Assembly: GCA_002083525.1 (NCBI GenBank)
Contig: LWDM01000044.1
Span: 62,218-72,311, forward strand
Origin: Proteobacteria bacterium SG_bin9
Lineage (GTDB): Bacteria > Pseudomonadota > Alphaproteobacteria > Rhizobiales > Xanthobacteraceae
DNA length: 10,094 nucleotides
Direction of reading: 5' to 3'
Part shown: piece after piece, positions 1 through 6,037 of the stretch
Position numbering within the stretch: the stretch's first letter is position 1
How the letters are laid out: every line of letters starts with the position of its first letter
Program-made: the position numbers and the translations under genes
Notes under the pieces: model-generated
What the model was told of the DNA's origin: nothing
Databases searched by the model: none
What the model saw: only the letters and a program-made list of their open reading frames with translations

Positions 1-19
1 GCCGGGCCGCGTTTTGTTT

Positions 20-883
20 TCAGCGCCCCAGTGAACTCGCGAACGCGTCGCCGTCCTTCAAGCCGAGCTCGAACGCGTTCCGGATGCCGTCCGGGTTGGT
101 GATGTCGAACTGCTTGACGTTGATCTTCTGCGATGGCTGCACGTAAGTGCGGTTCGCGACCTTGGGCACATTTTTGTAGAGGCGGGTCAACAGCACCAGC
201 GTGCGTCCGCCCTGCGCCTCGATCGGCAGCAGCGGTTCGACGGGAACGTTGTCGACGAGACCGCCGTCGAAGGCAGGCTGGCCGTCGACCAATGTCACCG
301 GCATGAACGGCGGCACGCCGCCGCTGGCGATGAGCGCGTCACGCATCAGCTGCGGGTCCTTCAAGTCGCGGGCCGCAACGAAGCCGCCGCGAAAGCCGAG
401 CGCGCGACCGAAGCGCGGATGCACCGGATGAAACAGCTGCTTCTCCAGCTGATAGGCGCCGATGCCGAGCGCGGCGCCGAATGTCGGTGACAGCCGTTTC
501 GGCAGCCTAGAATAGGCGATGCGAAAATCGGTCATCGCATTGATGCGCGCAAGCGCCGCCTCATCGATCGTCGCGGCGAGCAGCTCCTGATACATCGGCC
601 CGACCGGGCAAAACGGTCCACCGCGCCGCCAGCCAGCCAAATCAAAGTTCTTCAGGTGCGTACCACAGGCGCCGATCACGTTCTGGCGAACGTGCGGGCC
701 GATCTCGAGCAGACTGTAGGTGGCCGCGAACGCGCCGGCACTGGCGCCGACCACAAGCCGCGGTTTCAAGCCGAGCCGCCCGGCGGCGGCCTCATAGAAA
801 CCGCCTTGCCAGTAACACCGGTTACCGCCCCCGGCAAAAACCATCGCGTCGAACATCGGCGCGGTATAGCAGACTTGCCGCAC
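20..883 (-). CDS. Patatin-like phospholipase family protein
   Basis: This is a predicted lipid acyl hydrolase of the patatin family, which uses a Ser-Asp catalytic dyad. Visible motifs are the glycine-rich oxyanion-hole block GGGNRCYWQGG (residues 18-28), the nucleophile elbow GASAG (46-50, Ser48) and the catalytic-Asp motif DGG (206-208) in AFDGGLVDNVP. All three are in the family order and spacing. The oxyanion block is a variant of the common GGGxRG form. No signal peptide is clear, so a cytosolic or membrane-peripheral location is likely. The start is uncertain: the longest reading begins at a GTG at 883, while ATG codons at 856 and 844 are alternatives, and none has a convincing Shine-Dalgarno. 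It lies 49 bases downstream of the DUF2189 gene on the same strand and may be cotranscribed with it. Lipid substrate unknown. Family assignment is firm; start is not. Confidence 0.88.
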   Translation of the reverse strand: MRQVCYTAPMFDAMVFAGGGNRCYWQGGFYEAAAGRLGLKPRLVVGASAGAFAATYSLLEIGPHVRQNVIGACGTHLKNFDLAGWRRGGPFCPVGPMYQELLAATIDEAALARINAMTDFRIAYSRLPKRLSPTFGAALGIGAYQLEKQLFHPVHPRFGRALGFRGGFVAARDLKDPQLMRDALIASGGVPPFMPVTLVDGQPAFDGGLVDNVPVEPLLPIEAQGGRTLVLLTRLYKNVPKVANRTYVQPSQKINVKQFDITNPDGIRNAFELGLKDGDAFASSLGR

Positions 884-932
884 TGCGAAAAAGAGCAGTG
901 CGGCTCCGTTGTTGGGTCAAGGCCGCGGCTGA

Positions 933-1742
933 TCAGCCGACAGCCTTGCGGTAGACATGCCAGGTCGCATGGCCGAGGACTGGGATCACGACTGCGAGCC
1001 CGATGAAGAACGGCAGCGATCCGATCGCCAGCAGCACCGCCACGATCAGGCCCCAAGCCGCCATCGGCACCGGGTTGGCGAGCACGACCCGTAACGACGT
1101 CAGGATCGCATCGGCGACGCCGGCATGCCGGTCCAGCATCAGCGGGAACGAGACGACACTGACGCAGAGCGCGACGAGCGCGAACAGGAAGCCGACGCTG
1201 CAGCCGATAATGATCAGCATGTGGCCTTCGCGCGATGTCAGAATTCGCTCGGCGAAATCCGGAATGCTTGCTGCCGGCGCGTAGCCGAACATCGACGTGT
1301 AGATCGCTTGCGCCGACGCCACCCAGACCACGAACAGAGTGAGCAGCATGACGCCAAGGCCAAGCATCGCGCCGAACGAGGGCGAGCGCAGCACGCCGAG
1401 GGCCTGCGACGCTGTCGGCTCTTCTCCCAGTTCACGGCGGCGGCTCAATTCATAAAGACCGATCGCGGCGAAGGGGCCGAGCAGGGCGAAGCCCGCGGCC
1501 AGTGGAAACAGCAGCGGCAGCACCGAGTAGCCGAGCGTCATCCGGGCGAGCACAAGGCCGAGAACCGGATAGATTAGGCAAATCATCAAGGCGTGGCTCG
1601 GCACGGCCTTGAAGTCTTCCCAGCCCTGACGAAGCGCGTCGCCGAGATCGGACAACGTCAGCTTGCGGATTGTCGGCCCCACAGCCGCGTTTGCGCCGCG
1701 GGGCGTCAGTTGAGTGACGTTGTTGGAGTAAGATGTGGCCAT
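933..1742 (-). CDS. DUF2189 domain-containing integral membrane protein
   Basis: A 269-residue polytopic inner-membrane protein. The segment LGDALRQGWEDF (about residues 33-44) followed by a hydrophobic helix matches the typical beginning of DUF2189 proteins. Hydrophobic stretches suggest about five or six membrane segments, roughly at residues 50-68, 72-98, 122-145, 173-198 and 222-255, the last possibly a hairpin pair. A hydrophilic loop with RRRELGEEP lies at about 104-112. No catalytic motif is seen and the biochemical role of the family is unknown. The ATG at 1742 is supported by an upstream AGGGAG about eight bases away on the minus strand. It is the promoter-proximal gene of a two-gene series with the patatin-like gene, and divergent from the DUF3597 gene. 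Confidence 0.85.
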   Translation of the reverse strand: MATSYSNNVTQLTPRGANAAVGPTIRKLTLSDLGDALRQGWEDFKAVPSHALMICLIYPVLGLVLARMTLGYSVLPLLFPLAAGFALLGPFAAIGLYELSRRRELGEEPTASQALGVLRSPSFGAMLGLGVMLLTLFVVWVASAQAIYTSMFGYAPAASIPDFAERILTSREGHMLIIIGCSVGFLFALVALCVSVVSFPLMLDRHAGVADAILTSLRVVLANPVPMAAWGLIVAVLLAIGSLPFFIGLAVVIPVLGHATWHVYRKAVG

Positions 1743-2121
1743 GAGCGTGCTCTCCCTGTTTTTGGGGCGACCGCATCAAGCCGAGCGCCAATGCCAACCG
1801 AGAACACGAAAACAAGCACGAGCCTGACTTGCCGCGACCTGTTGAACCAACATAGCACGAGATCGCAATATTCGCTCTCACGCTTCGGGGAGGTCTGCCA
1901 TCCGGAACGAATGTTGTGCGTCGCCGTTACACAATGTTCGGCGATGCAAAGGCATTTGCGTCAGCGATCTGTCACGTCCGGCTGTCAGGTTGAGCTGCCC
2001 TGTCAAGCGAAAGCCATCGGGGTCGCATTCGCTATGTGCATTGCAATGGGAAGCAGCCCGTTTAATGTTACCTGCGGCTGGGGCGGAGCGGCGTCACCTT
2101 TTTATTTTGTGGGAGAAGAGA
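1743..2121. promoter_or_regulatory. Divergent intergenic region between DUF2189 and DUF3597 genes
   Basis: A 379-base gap between two divergently transcribed genes, so it should contain promoters for both directions. I find no convincing -35/-10 pair. A perfect 10-base palindrome CATTGCAATG sits at 2039-2048, and a TTGTG...CACAA inverted repeat with an 11-base spacer lies near 1915-1935; either could be an operator half-site pair or chance. The DUF3597 leader ends in a strong purine-rich ribosome binding site, GGGAGAAGAG (2111-2120). Open reading frames crossing this gap show no recognisable protein features. Confidence 0.4.
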
Positions 2122-2493
2122 ATGAGCATTTTCGGCAAGATCATGAGCGCGATCTTTGGCACCAAGGCTGAAGCGGCGCCCGCAGGCGGTGCAGGGGGTG
2201 GCGCAGCTGCAGGAGGCGGTGCAGCGGCCGGTCCGGCGATCGACGTGACGCCGATCCTGGATGCCGCGGTCGCCGCGAAGAAGGAAAAGCTGAACTGGAA
2301 GACCTCGATCGTCGATCTAATGAAGGCGCTCGATCTCGACTCCAGCCTCACGGCGCGCAAGGAGCTTGCGAAAGAACTCGGTTACACCGGCGACATGAAT
2401 GACACCGCGCCGATGAACATCTGGCTGCATAAGCAGGTGATGAAGAAACTCGCCGAGAACGGCGGCAAGGTGCCGGAAGATCTCAAGCACTAA
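2122..2493 (+). CDS. DUF3597 domain-containing protein
   Basis: A 123-residue protein of the DUF3597 family, whose function is unknown. It starts with the amphipathic segment MSIFGKIMSAIFG, typical for the family. A low-complexity Ala/Gly linker follows (about residues 18-41). The folded C-terminal domain covers about residues 43-123, from AIDVTPILDAAVAAKK through LDLDSSLTARKELAKELGY to the end. The C-terminal half has many charged helices and looks soluble. An in-frame extension to ATG 1990 exists, but the ATG at 2122 is chosen because GGGAGAAGAG lies directly upstream and the family begins at this MSIFGK. The gene is monocistronic: a strong intrinsic terminator follows 23 bases after the stop. 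The N-terminal helix may attach the protein to membranes, which is inference only. Confidence 0.88.
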   Translation: MSIFGKIMSAIFGTKAEAAPAGGAGGGAAAGGGAAAGPAIDVTPILDAAVAAKKEKLNWKTSIVDLMKALDLDSSLTARKELAKELGYTGDMNDTAPMNIWLHKQVMKKLAENGGKVPEDLKH

Positions 2494-2516
2494 TCACTGC
2501 TCGACGACAGAATTGG

Positions 2517-2543
2517 AAAGGCCCGCGTCAGCGGGCCTTTTTT
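2517..2543 (+). terminator. Intrinsic terminator of the DUF3597 gene
   Basis: A perfect 10-base stem, AAAGGCCCGC pairing with GCGGGCCTTT, encloses a GTCA tetraloop and runs into a T tract. It lies 23 bases beyond the DUF3597 stop codon, the canonical layout of a Rho-independent terminator on the plus strand. The A-run on its left is short, so activity in the other direction would be weak. Confidence 0.92.
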
Positions 2544-2796
2544 GTTGTGAACGTTTGGCGGCTCGACGGTGGGAGCTAGCGTGTCGCATTACTGCTGTAC
2601 CGTTGGCGCTGCTTTTGTCTGCAGCGCCAAGCGCACTTGGGAATAACACTGTCAAATTGGGGTCTTTGAGGTCGCGGTGCATCGTGAGCACCTCGCATTG
2701 CTCACGTTGACCATCGTCTCGGTACCTGCGCACCCACAGCTGCAGGTGCCGATGTTGTCTTACGCATCGCCACCCATCCTCGCTTTGGAGATCCAC
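2544..2796. promoter_or_regulatory. Upstream region of the DUF336 gene with two inverted repeats
   Basis: A non-coding stretch of about 250 bases between the DUF3597 terminator and the DUF336 start. It holds a perfect 10-base inverted repeat, TTGGCGCTGC / GCAGCGCCAA, with an eight-base loop at 2603-2630. A perfect 7-base inverted repeat, CGTGAGC / GCTCACG, with a ten-base spacer lies at 2683-2706. Either could be a regulator site or an RNA hairpin. I see no strong sigma-70 promoter. A reading frame open from 2677 is judged an artefactual extension of the downstream gene. Confidence 0.4.
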
Positions 2797-3288
2797 ATGA
2801 AGTTCACAGTATCCGGACTGACGCTCGCGGCTGCTCTCGCGATCGGCGCGCTTGCAGGGCCCGCGAATGCCGACCTGGCTGACCGGAAGATGCTCACCAA
2901 CGTCGAAGCCAAGAACGCGATGAAAGCGGCCATCGACGAAGCGACCAAGAACAACTGGAAGGTCGTGATTGCCATCACCGACGACGCTGGCAGACTGGTG
3001 CTGCTCGAGCGTATGGACGGCGTGCAGGCAGGCAGCATCAATATCGCGCAGGGCAAGGCGCGCACGTCGGCGCTGTTTAACCGTAACTCGGCGCTGTTCG
3101 AGGAAGCCCTCAAGACCCGTCCCGCACTGGTGACGCTCGGCGAAAACATGCTGCAGGGCGGCGTGCCAATTTTTGCCAACGGCCAAATCATTGGCGCCAT
3201 CGGCGTTAGCGGCGTGACCTCGGCGCAGGACGAGCAGATTGCGAAGGCTGGCGTTGCCGCGATCAAGGGTGCAGACGCCCCGAAGTAA
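2797..3288 (+). CDS. Exported GlcG/HbpS (DUF336) family protein, putative heme-binding
   Basis: A 163-residue protein with a Sec signal peptide (MKFTVSGLTLAAALAIGALAGPANA, likely cleaved after residue 25), so the mature protein should be periplasmic. The rest matches the GlcG/HbpS family: DDAGRLVLLERMDG (62-75), the following AGSINIAQGKARTSALF (78-94), GGVPI (121-125), GAIGVSG (133-139) and QDEQIAKAG (144-152). HbpS in Streptomyces binds heme and GlcG lies in glycolate operons, but ligands differ across the family and none can be read here. The ATG at 2797 is preferred over an upstream in-frame ATG (2677) because of GGAG six bases before it and the clean signal peptide. The next gene is 150 bases downstream on the same strand and is also exported, which hints at a shared envelope role. 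Confidence 0.88.
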   Translation: MKFTVSGLTLAAALAIGALAGPANADLADRKMLTNVEAKNAMKAAIDEATKNNWKVVIAITDDAGRLVLLERMDGVQAGSINIAQGKARTSALFNRNSALFEEALKTRPALVTLGENMLQGGVPIFANGQIIGAIGVSGVTSAQDEQIAKAGVAAIKGADAPK

Positions 3289-3311
3289 TGTAACGGCAGT
3301 ACAGCAACCGA

Positions 3312-3345
3312 CCGGCGCGGCCGGAAACTTTTCCGCCCGCGCCGG
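3312..3345. terminator. Hairpin between the DUF336 and FAH-like genes
   Basis: A nearly perfect inverted repeat: CCGGCGCGG pairs with CCGCGCCGG, then after one mismatch CGGAAA faces TTTCCG around a very small loop. It starts 23 bases after the DUF336 stop codon. A following T-rich stretch (GTTGTTCTGGTCT) is present but lacks a clean T run. It may act as a terminator or attenuator, or as an mRNA-stabilising 3' structure. Confidence 0.4.
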
Positions 3346-3438
3346 CGTTGTTCTGGTCTACAATATGCCTGACCAGGCGAGGTCTTTTGAGCCTTCGCCG
3401 CTGCAACAATCAAGAACGAACGCATCAGGGAGCAGACC

Positions 3439-4227
3439 ATGGACACCATCGATCGCAGAACAATGCTTGCGGGCAGTGCAGCCGCCATCGCCGGCACCGC
3501 GCTTGCGAGCGAACCGGCGGAAGCGCAACTGGTCAAACCGATTTTTCCGGTCGGCATCACCAGCATTCCGGTCGTTGGCGTGCCGGAGGTGTTTCCGGTG
3601 CGACGCATCTACTGCATCGGCCGCAACTACGCCGCGCACGCGCGCGAGATGGGCTCCGATCCGAACCGCGAGCCGCCGTTCTTCTTCCAGAAGCCGACCG
3701 ATGCGATCCAGAACGTGAAGGTCGGTGAGGTCGCCGAGCATCCGTATCCGACGCTGACCAAGAACTATCACTACGAGGTGGAGCTGGTCGCGGCACTGCG
3801 CGCGGGCGGAATGAATATCCCGGTCGAGAAAGCGCTCGACTGCGTCTACGGCTATGCCGTCGGGCTCGACATGACCCGGCGCGATCTGCAGCGCGCGATG
3901 GGCGACGAGAAGAAGCCGTGGGAAATCGGCAAGAGCTTCGATCGCTCGGCCGTGATCGGGCCGATCCATCCGGCGAGCGGCACCGGCCATTTCCAGAAGG
4001 GCGCGATCTCGCTCGCGGTCAACGGTACGGTGAAGCAGAACTCCGATCTCAACAAGATGATCTGGAGCGTCGCCGAGCAGATCTCGAAGCTGTCGGAAGC
4101 GTTCGAGCTGAAGGCCGGCGATATCATCTACTCGGGCACGCCCGAGAATGTCGGTCCGGTGGTGAAGAACGACGTGCTCCTGTGCAAGATCGAGGGTCTG
4201 CCGGACATGTCGATCAAGATCACCTGA
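3439..4227 (+). CDS. Tat-exported fumarylacetoacetate hydrolase (FAH) family protein
   Basis: A 262-residue protein with an FAH-type fold, related to fumarylpyruvate or acylpyruvate hydrolases that split C-C bonds of beta-diketo acids or decarboxylate them using a divalent metal. The domain begins at RRIYCIGRNYAAHAREMG (55-72). FFFQKPTDAI (81-90) follows, and likely metal ligands are E113 and E115 in HYEVELVAAL and D144 in YAVGLDMTRRDLQ. Near the end SGTPENVGPV (about 228-240) matches the family's conserved SGTPxGVG element. The N-terminus MDTIDRRTMLAGSAAAIAGTALA...AEA resembles a twin-arginine signal (R6-R7, hydrophobic stretch, cleavage near A29). This implies export of a folded metalloenzyme, which is atypical for the family. 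The start at 3439 is supported by AGGGAG seven bases or so upstream. Substrate unknown; possibly a cyclic or aromatic breakdown product. Confidence 0.9.
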   Translation: MDTIDRRTMLAGSAAAIAGTALASEPAEAQLVKPIFPVGITSIPVVGVPEVFPVRRIYCIGRNYAAHAREMGSDPNREPPFFFQKPTDAIQNVKVGEVAEHPYPTLTKNYHYEVELVAALRAGGMNIPVEKALDCVYGYAVGLDMTRRDLQRAMGDEKKPWEIGKSFDRSAVIGPIHPASGTGHFQKGAISLAVNGTVKQNSDLNKMIWSVAEQISKLSEAFELKAGDIIYSGTPENVGPVVKNDVLLCKIEGLPDMSIKIT

Positions 4228-4242
4228 GCTAACACATGCGAC

Positions 4243-4263
4243 GAGGCGGCCGCGCGCCGCCTC
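4243..4263. terminator. Candidate bidirectional terminator hairpin
   Basis: An 8-base perfect stem GAGGCGGC / GCCGCCTC with a five-base loop lies in the 47-base gap between the converging FAH-like and GNAT genes. The position suits termination of both, but there is no strong T run on either side. Confidence 0.45.
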
Positions 4264-4274
4264 ACGCTTGCTGC

Positions 4275-4526
4275 TTAAGCCGGGTGTTTGGCCATGTAAT
4301 CGGCCACGAACGAGCAGCCCGGGATCACCGTCAGCCCGTCCGCATTGGCCAATGCGATCGCGCCTTCGACGAGGCGCGTGGCAATGCCTCGGCCGCGCAG
4401 CGCGCGCGGCGTTTCCGTATGCGTGAAGATGATGTTCTCTCCGCTGATGCGATAATTCACGAACGCGATCGCGCCGTCAGATTCGAGTTCGAAGCGGGAG
4501 AGGGCAGTGTTGTTGATCACAGGCAT
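4275..4526 (-). CDS. Small GNAT-type N-acetyltransferase (YjdJ/NATD1-like)
   Basis: An 83-residue single-domain acetyltransferase of the short COG2388/NATD1-like group, which is about half the size of ordinary GNAT enzymes. The acetyl-CoA binding loop is in HTETPRALRGRGIATRLVEG (36-55). The family's C-terminal signature PGCSFVADYMAKHP (69-82) contains Cys71, a residue conserved in the group. The start at ATG 4526 gives the usual family length and has GGAG about 11 bases upstream; a longer frame to 4604 adds no family sequence. It faces the FAH-like gene and seems to be a single-gene unit. The acceptor substrate is unknown for most members. Confidence 0.88.
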   Translation of the reverse strand: MPVINNTALSRFELESDGAIAFVNYRISGENIIFTHTETPRALRGRGIATRLVEGAIALANADGLTVIPGCSFVADYMAKHPA

Positions 4527-4627
4527 GCCAGTTGAGTCTCCGTTTCGGCTGATCTGAGCATGCCGGCAGGCGCATACAATCCCTCCGAAGGTCGCGGCTG
4601 ACATGCATGATCGCCCCTCTTTCTCCT

Positions 4628-4737
4628 GTCATTCCGGGACGCCCGGAGGGCGGACCCGGAATCCAACTCCCCACAAACTCAGAGTTCGTTGAGACATGGA
4701 TTCCGGGTTCGCTCGTTTCACTGCGCCCCGGAATGAC
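4628..4737. repeat. Long palindromic intergenic repeat, copy 1
   Basis: An imperfect inverted repeat whose ends are GTCATTCCGGG and CCCGGAATGAC. The left arm (4628-4665) ends in ACCCGGAATCCA and the right arm (4697-4737) begins with its complement TGGATTCCGGGT, separated by a 31-base unrelated centre. The right arm is nearly identical to that of copy 2 at 5836-5997, differing by one inserted base. It lies between the GNAT start and the terminator of the 144-residue secreted protein gene. Repeats of this look are frequent between genes in Bradyrhizobium-like genomes. Non-coding; it could fold as a long hairpin in DNA or RNA. Confidence 0.85.
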
Positions 4738-4755
4738 AAGGGGAAGGCTCCCAAC

Positions 4756-4785
4756 AAAAAAACGCCGCGTCGATGACGCGGCGTT
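4756..4785 (-). terminator. Intrinsic terminator of the secreted repeat-protein gene
   Basis: Read on the minus strand, an 11-base perfect stem AACGCCGCGTC / GACGCGGCGTT with a three-base loop is followed by a T run (plus-strand A5 plus the paired AA). It lies about 30 bases beyond the stop codon of the gene ending at 4816. This is a canonical Rho-independent terminator. Confidence 0.92.
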
Positions 4786-4815
4786 GAAGTCAAACGGAGT
4801 GGTCGGAAAAAAGTG

Positions 4816-5250
4816 TTACCAGCCGCAGTTGCTGCGGCAACCCGAGTAGCCATACGACTGCGCGTAGCCGTAGGCCGGGACGGCCTGGTAGTAGGTCTGT
4901 GCCGGCGCGACCATCTGCACGCGCTCGCGCACGCCATACTGCGCTGGAATGCGATCGTATTCGACGCTCGGCGGCGCGACCATCACAGTCTTCGGCACCA
5001 TCACGGTCTCATACTGCGCCGGAACGTGGCGGGCGACCGTGCGCGGCGGCGCGACCATCACGGTTTCCTGCACCGCCTGGTACTGCGGCGGCACGTATTG
5101 CGGCTGATAGACGTACTGCTGCTGATAGCAGCTGCTGCCGCACGTCTGGACGGGCGGGCAGAGGATGCCGAAGCAGCCGGCGGACGCGGTGGACGGAGCG
5201 GCCGCGGTCATCACGAGCGCGGCGAGGGCAGCGGCAGAAACGCGGAACAT
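4816..5250 (-). CDS. Secreted Tyr/Pro/Gln-rich protein with VMVAPP repeats, unknown function
   Basis: A 144-residue exported protein that I cannot assign to a named family. A Sec signal peptide (cleavage likely after A24, STASA) is followed by a Cys-containing stretch (C26, C31, C37, C41) and a Gln/Tyr-rich stretch. Three degenerate repeats of about 24 residues follow: 54-76 (PPQYQAVQETVMVAPP...HV), 77-101 (PAQYETVMVPKTVMVAPP...RI) and 102-124 (PAQYGVRERVQMVAPA...AV). The tail is Tyr/Gly-rich with C138 and C142. The repeat pattern suggests an extended beta structure or cell-envelope/surface role, which is inference. The second repeat has an internal duplication of the VMVxxxxVMV type. It is a single-gene unit: probable promoter at 5311-5338 and strong terminator at 4756-4785. 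The ribosome binding site before ATG 5250 is weak (GAGCGAG). Confidence 0.75.
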   Translation of the reverse strand: MFRVSAAALAALVMTAAAPSTASAGCFGILCPPVQTCGSSCYQQQYVYQPQYVPPQYQAVQETVMVAPPRTVARHVPAQYETVMVPKTVMVAPPSVEYDRIPAQYGVRERVQMVAPAQTYYQAVPAYGYAQSYGYSGCRSNCGW

Positions 5251-5310
5251 GATTCACACTCGCTCAAATTGGAAAAAGCGGCACGCCATCGCGCCGCCTG
5301 CATGGCGATC

Positions 5311-5338
5311 ACTCTAGGCACGCTTTGGAATCCGTCAA
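5311..5338 (-). promoter_or_regulatory. Probable sigma-70 promoter of the secreted repeat-protein gene
   Basis: On the minus strand TTGACG (5338-5333) and TAGAGT (5316-5311) are spaced by 16 bases, close to the TTGACA/TATAAT consensus. It would give a leader of roughly 50 bases before the ATG at 5250, and it lies in the gap between two divergent genes. Judged by eye only. Confidence 0.45.
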
Positions 5339-5462
5339 TCGAAGTCACGAAACTGCGTTGACGAAGATGTTTAACGCAAGGTTGCGATTAAGGATGGTTG
5401 CCGCGCATCACCACGCGAAAGCCATTAACGGCCGGTACATCTGCATCCGCGAGAATGATTCC

Positions 5463-5819
5463 ATGCTGTTGCGATTAACCAGTGTGCTGGCTGCGGTTGC
5501 GATGCTGACGTCCGTTTCGGCGGGCACAGGGTCGGCGGCGGAGCCTGTCGCGGCTGATGCGATGGCAGCCGACGTGACAGCAGTGGATTCCGTGTGGTGG
5601 GCAAAGCAGGTCGACGGTTCGGGCTTCAAGCCGGCCAAGCGCGGCAAGGAATGGTGGCGCGCGATCGTCGCTCAGAATCCGTCCTGCGGCATGCTCAGCA
5701 ACGGCTGCCAGACGTGCTTCGTTGGCAGGGACAGCTTCGACTGCTCGAACCCTGGCTTCGCATGTGTTGCGAGCGAGACATGGACGTGTGGGGTTCGTGC
5801 GCATTTGGCGGGGAAGTAG
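5463..5819 (+). CDS. Small secreted cysteine-rich protein, unknown function
   Basis: A 118-residue exported protein that I do not recognise. The signal peptide is MLLRLTSVLAAVAMLTSVSAGTGSAA, with likely cleavage around residues 24-26. The mature part has two tryptophan pairs (WW at 45-46 and 64-65). A C-terminal cluster holds six cysteines (C75, C82, C85, C94, C101, C109), an even number that would suit three disulfides in the periplasm or outside the cell. The in-frame ATG at 5325 would bury the signal peptide, so the ATG at 5463 is preferred; a GAGA about nine bases upstream is a weak ribosome binding site. It is divergent from the secreted repeat-protein gene, and its 3' side is occupied by palindromic repeat copy 2. 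Coding status is supported by the signal peptide and Cys pattern. Confidence 0.7.
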   Translation: MLLRLTSVLAAVAMLTSVSAGTGSAAEPVAADAMAADVTAVDSVWWAKQVDGSGFKPAKRGKEWWRAIVAQNPSCGMLSNGCQTCFVGRDSFDCSNPGFACVASETWTCGVRAHLAGK

Positions 5820-5835
5820 GGGTCTCCGCAAGCTC

Positions 5836-5997
5836 GTCATTCCGGGGCGCGCCACTTGGCGCGAGCCCGGAATCCATAACCCCTGTGTTGATTAGGATTT
5901 GCTGAGAGAGTCGCAGAGCCACGTCCGCCCGTCGCCACATGTCGGCTGAGGCGTATGGATTCCGGGTTCGCTCGTTTCACTCGCGCCCCGGAATGAC
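5836..5997. repeat. Long palindromic intergenic repeat, copy 2
   Basis: Same element type as at 4628-4737. The left arm (5836-5878) starts GTCATTCCGGGGCGCG and ends CCCGGAATCCATA; the right arm (5954-5997) starts TATGGATTCCGGGT and ends CGCCCCGGAATGAC. The 75-base centre is unrelated to the 31-base centre of copy 1. It fills most of the gap between two converging genes, so it may add transcription-terminating structure. Arm conservation with a variable centre suggests that the arms are the constrained unit. Confidence 0.85.
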
Positions 5998-6037
5998 GAA
6001 GGAGGGTGTGGCTGACGCCCCGGATTGACGAAGCCGC

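Noticed and set aside
1125..1577. 150-codon open frame on the plus strand over the DUF2189 gene
   Set aside because: Strongly Arg/His/Glu-rich composition typical of the antisense frame of high-GC coding DNA; the membrane protein on the other strand explains the region.
2677..2796. Upstream extension of the DUF336 gene to an ATG at 2677
   Set aside because: It would place a typical Sec signal peptide inside the protein, and the ATG at 2797 has a good ribosome binding site.
2494..3186. 230-codon open frame on the minus strand across the DUF336 gene
   Set aside because: Runs through a strong terminator and antisense to a recognised family; no protein features.
5325..5462. Upstream extension of the cysteine-rich protein to 5325
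   Set aside because: The added residues have no signal or family features and would hide the signal peptide starting at 5463.
4628..5997. Considered as a CRISPR array or IS element with terminal inverted repeats
   Set aside because: Only two palindromic units 1.2 kb apart, no regular spacers, and no transposase between them; intervening genes are ordinary secreted proteins.
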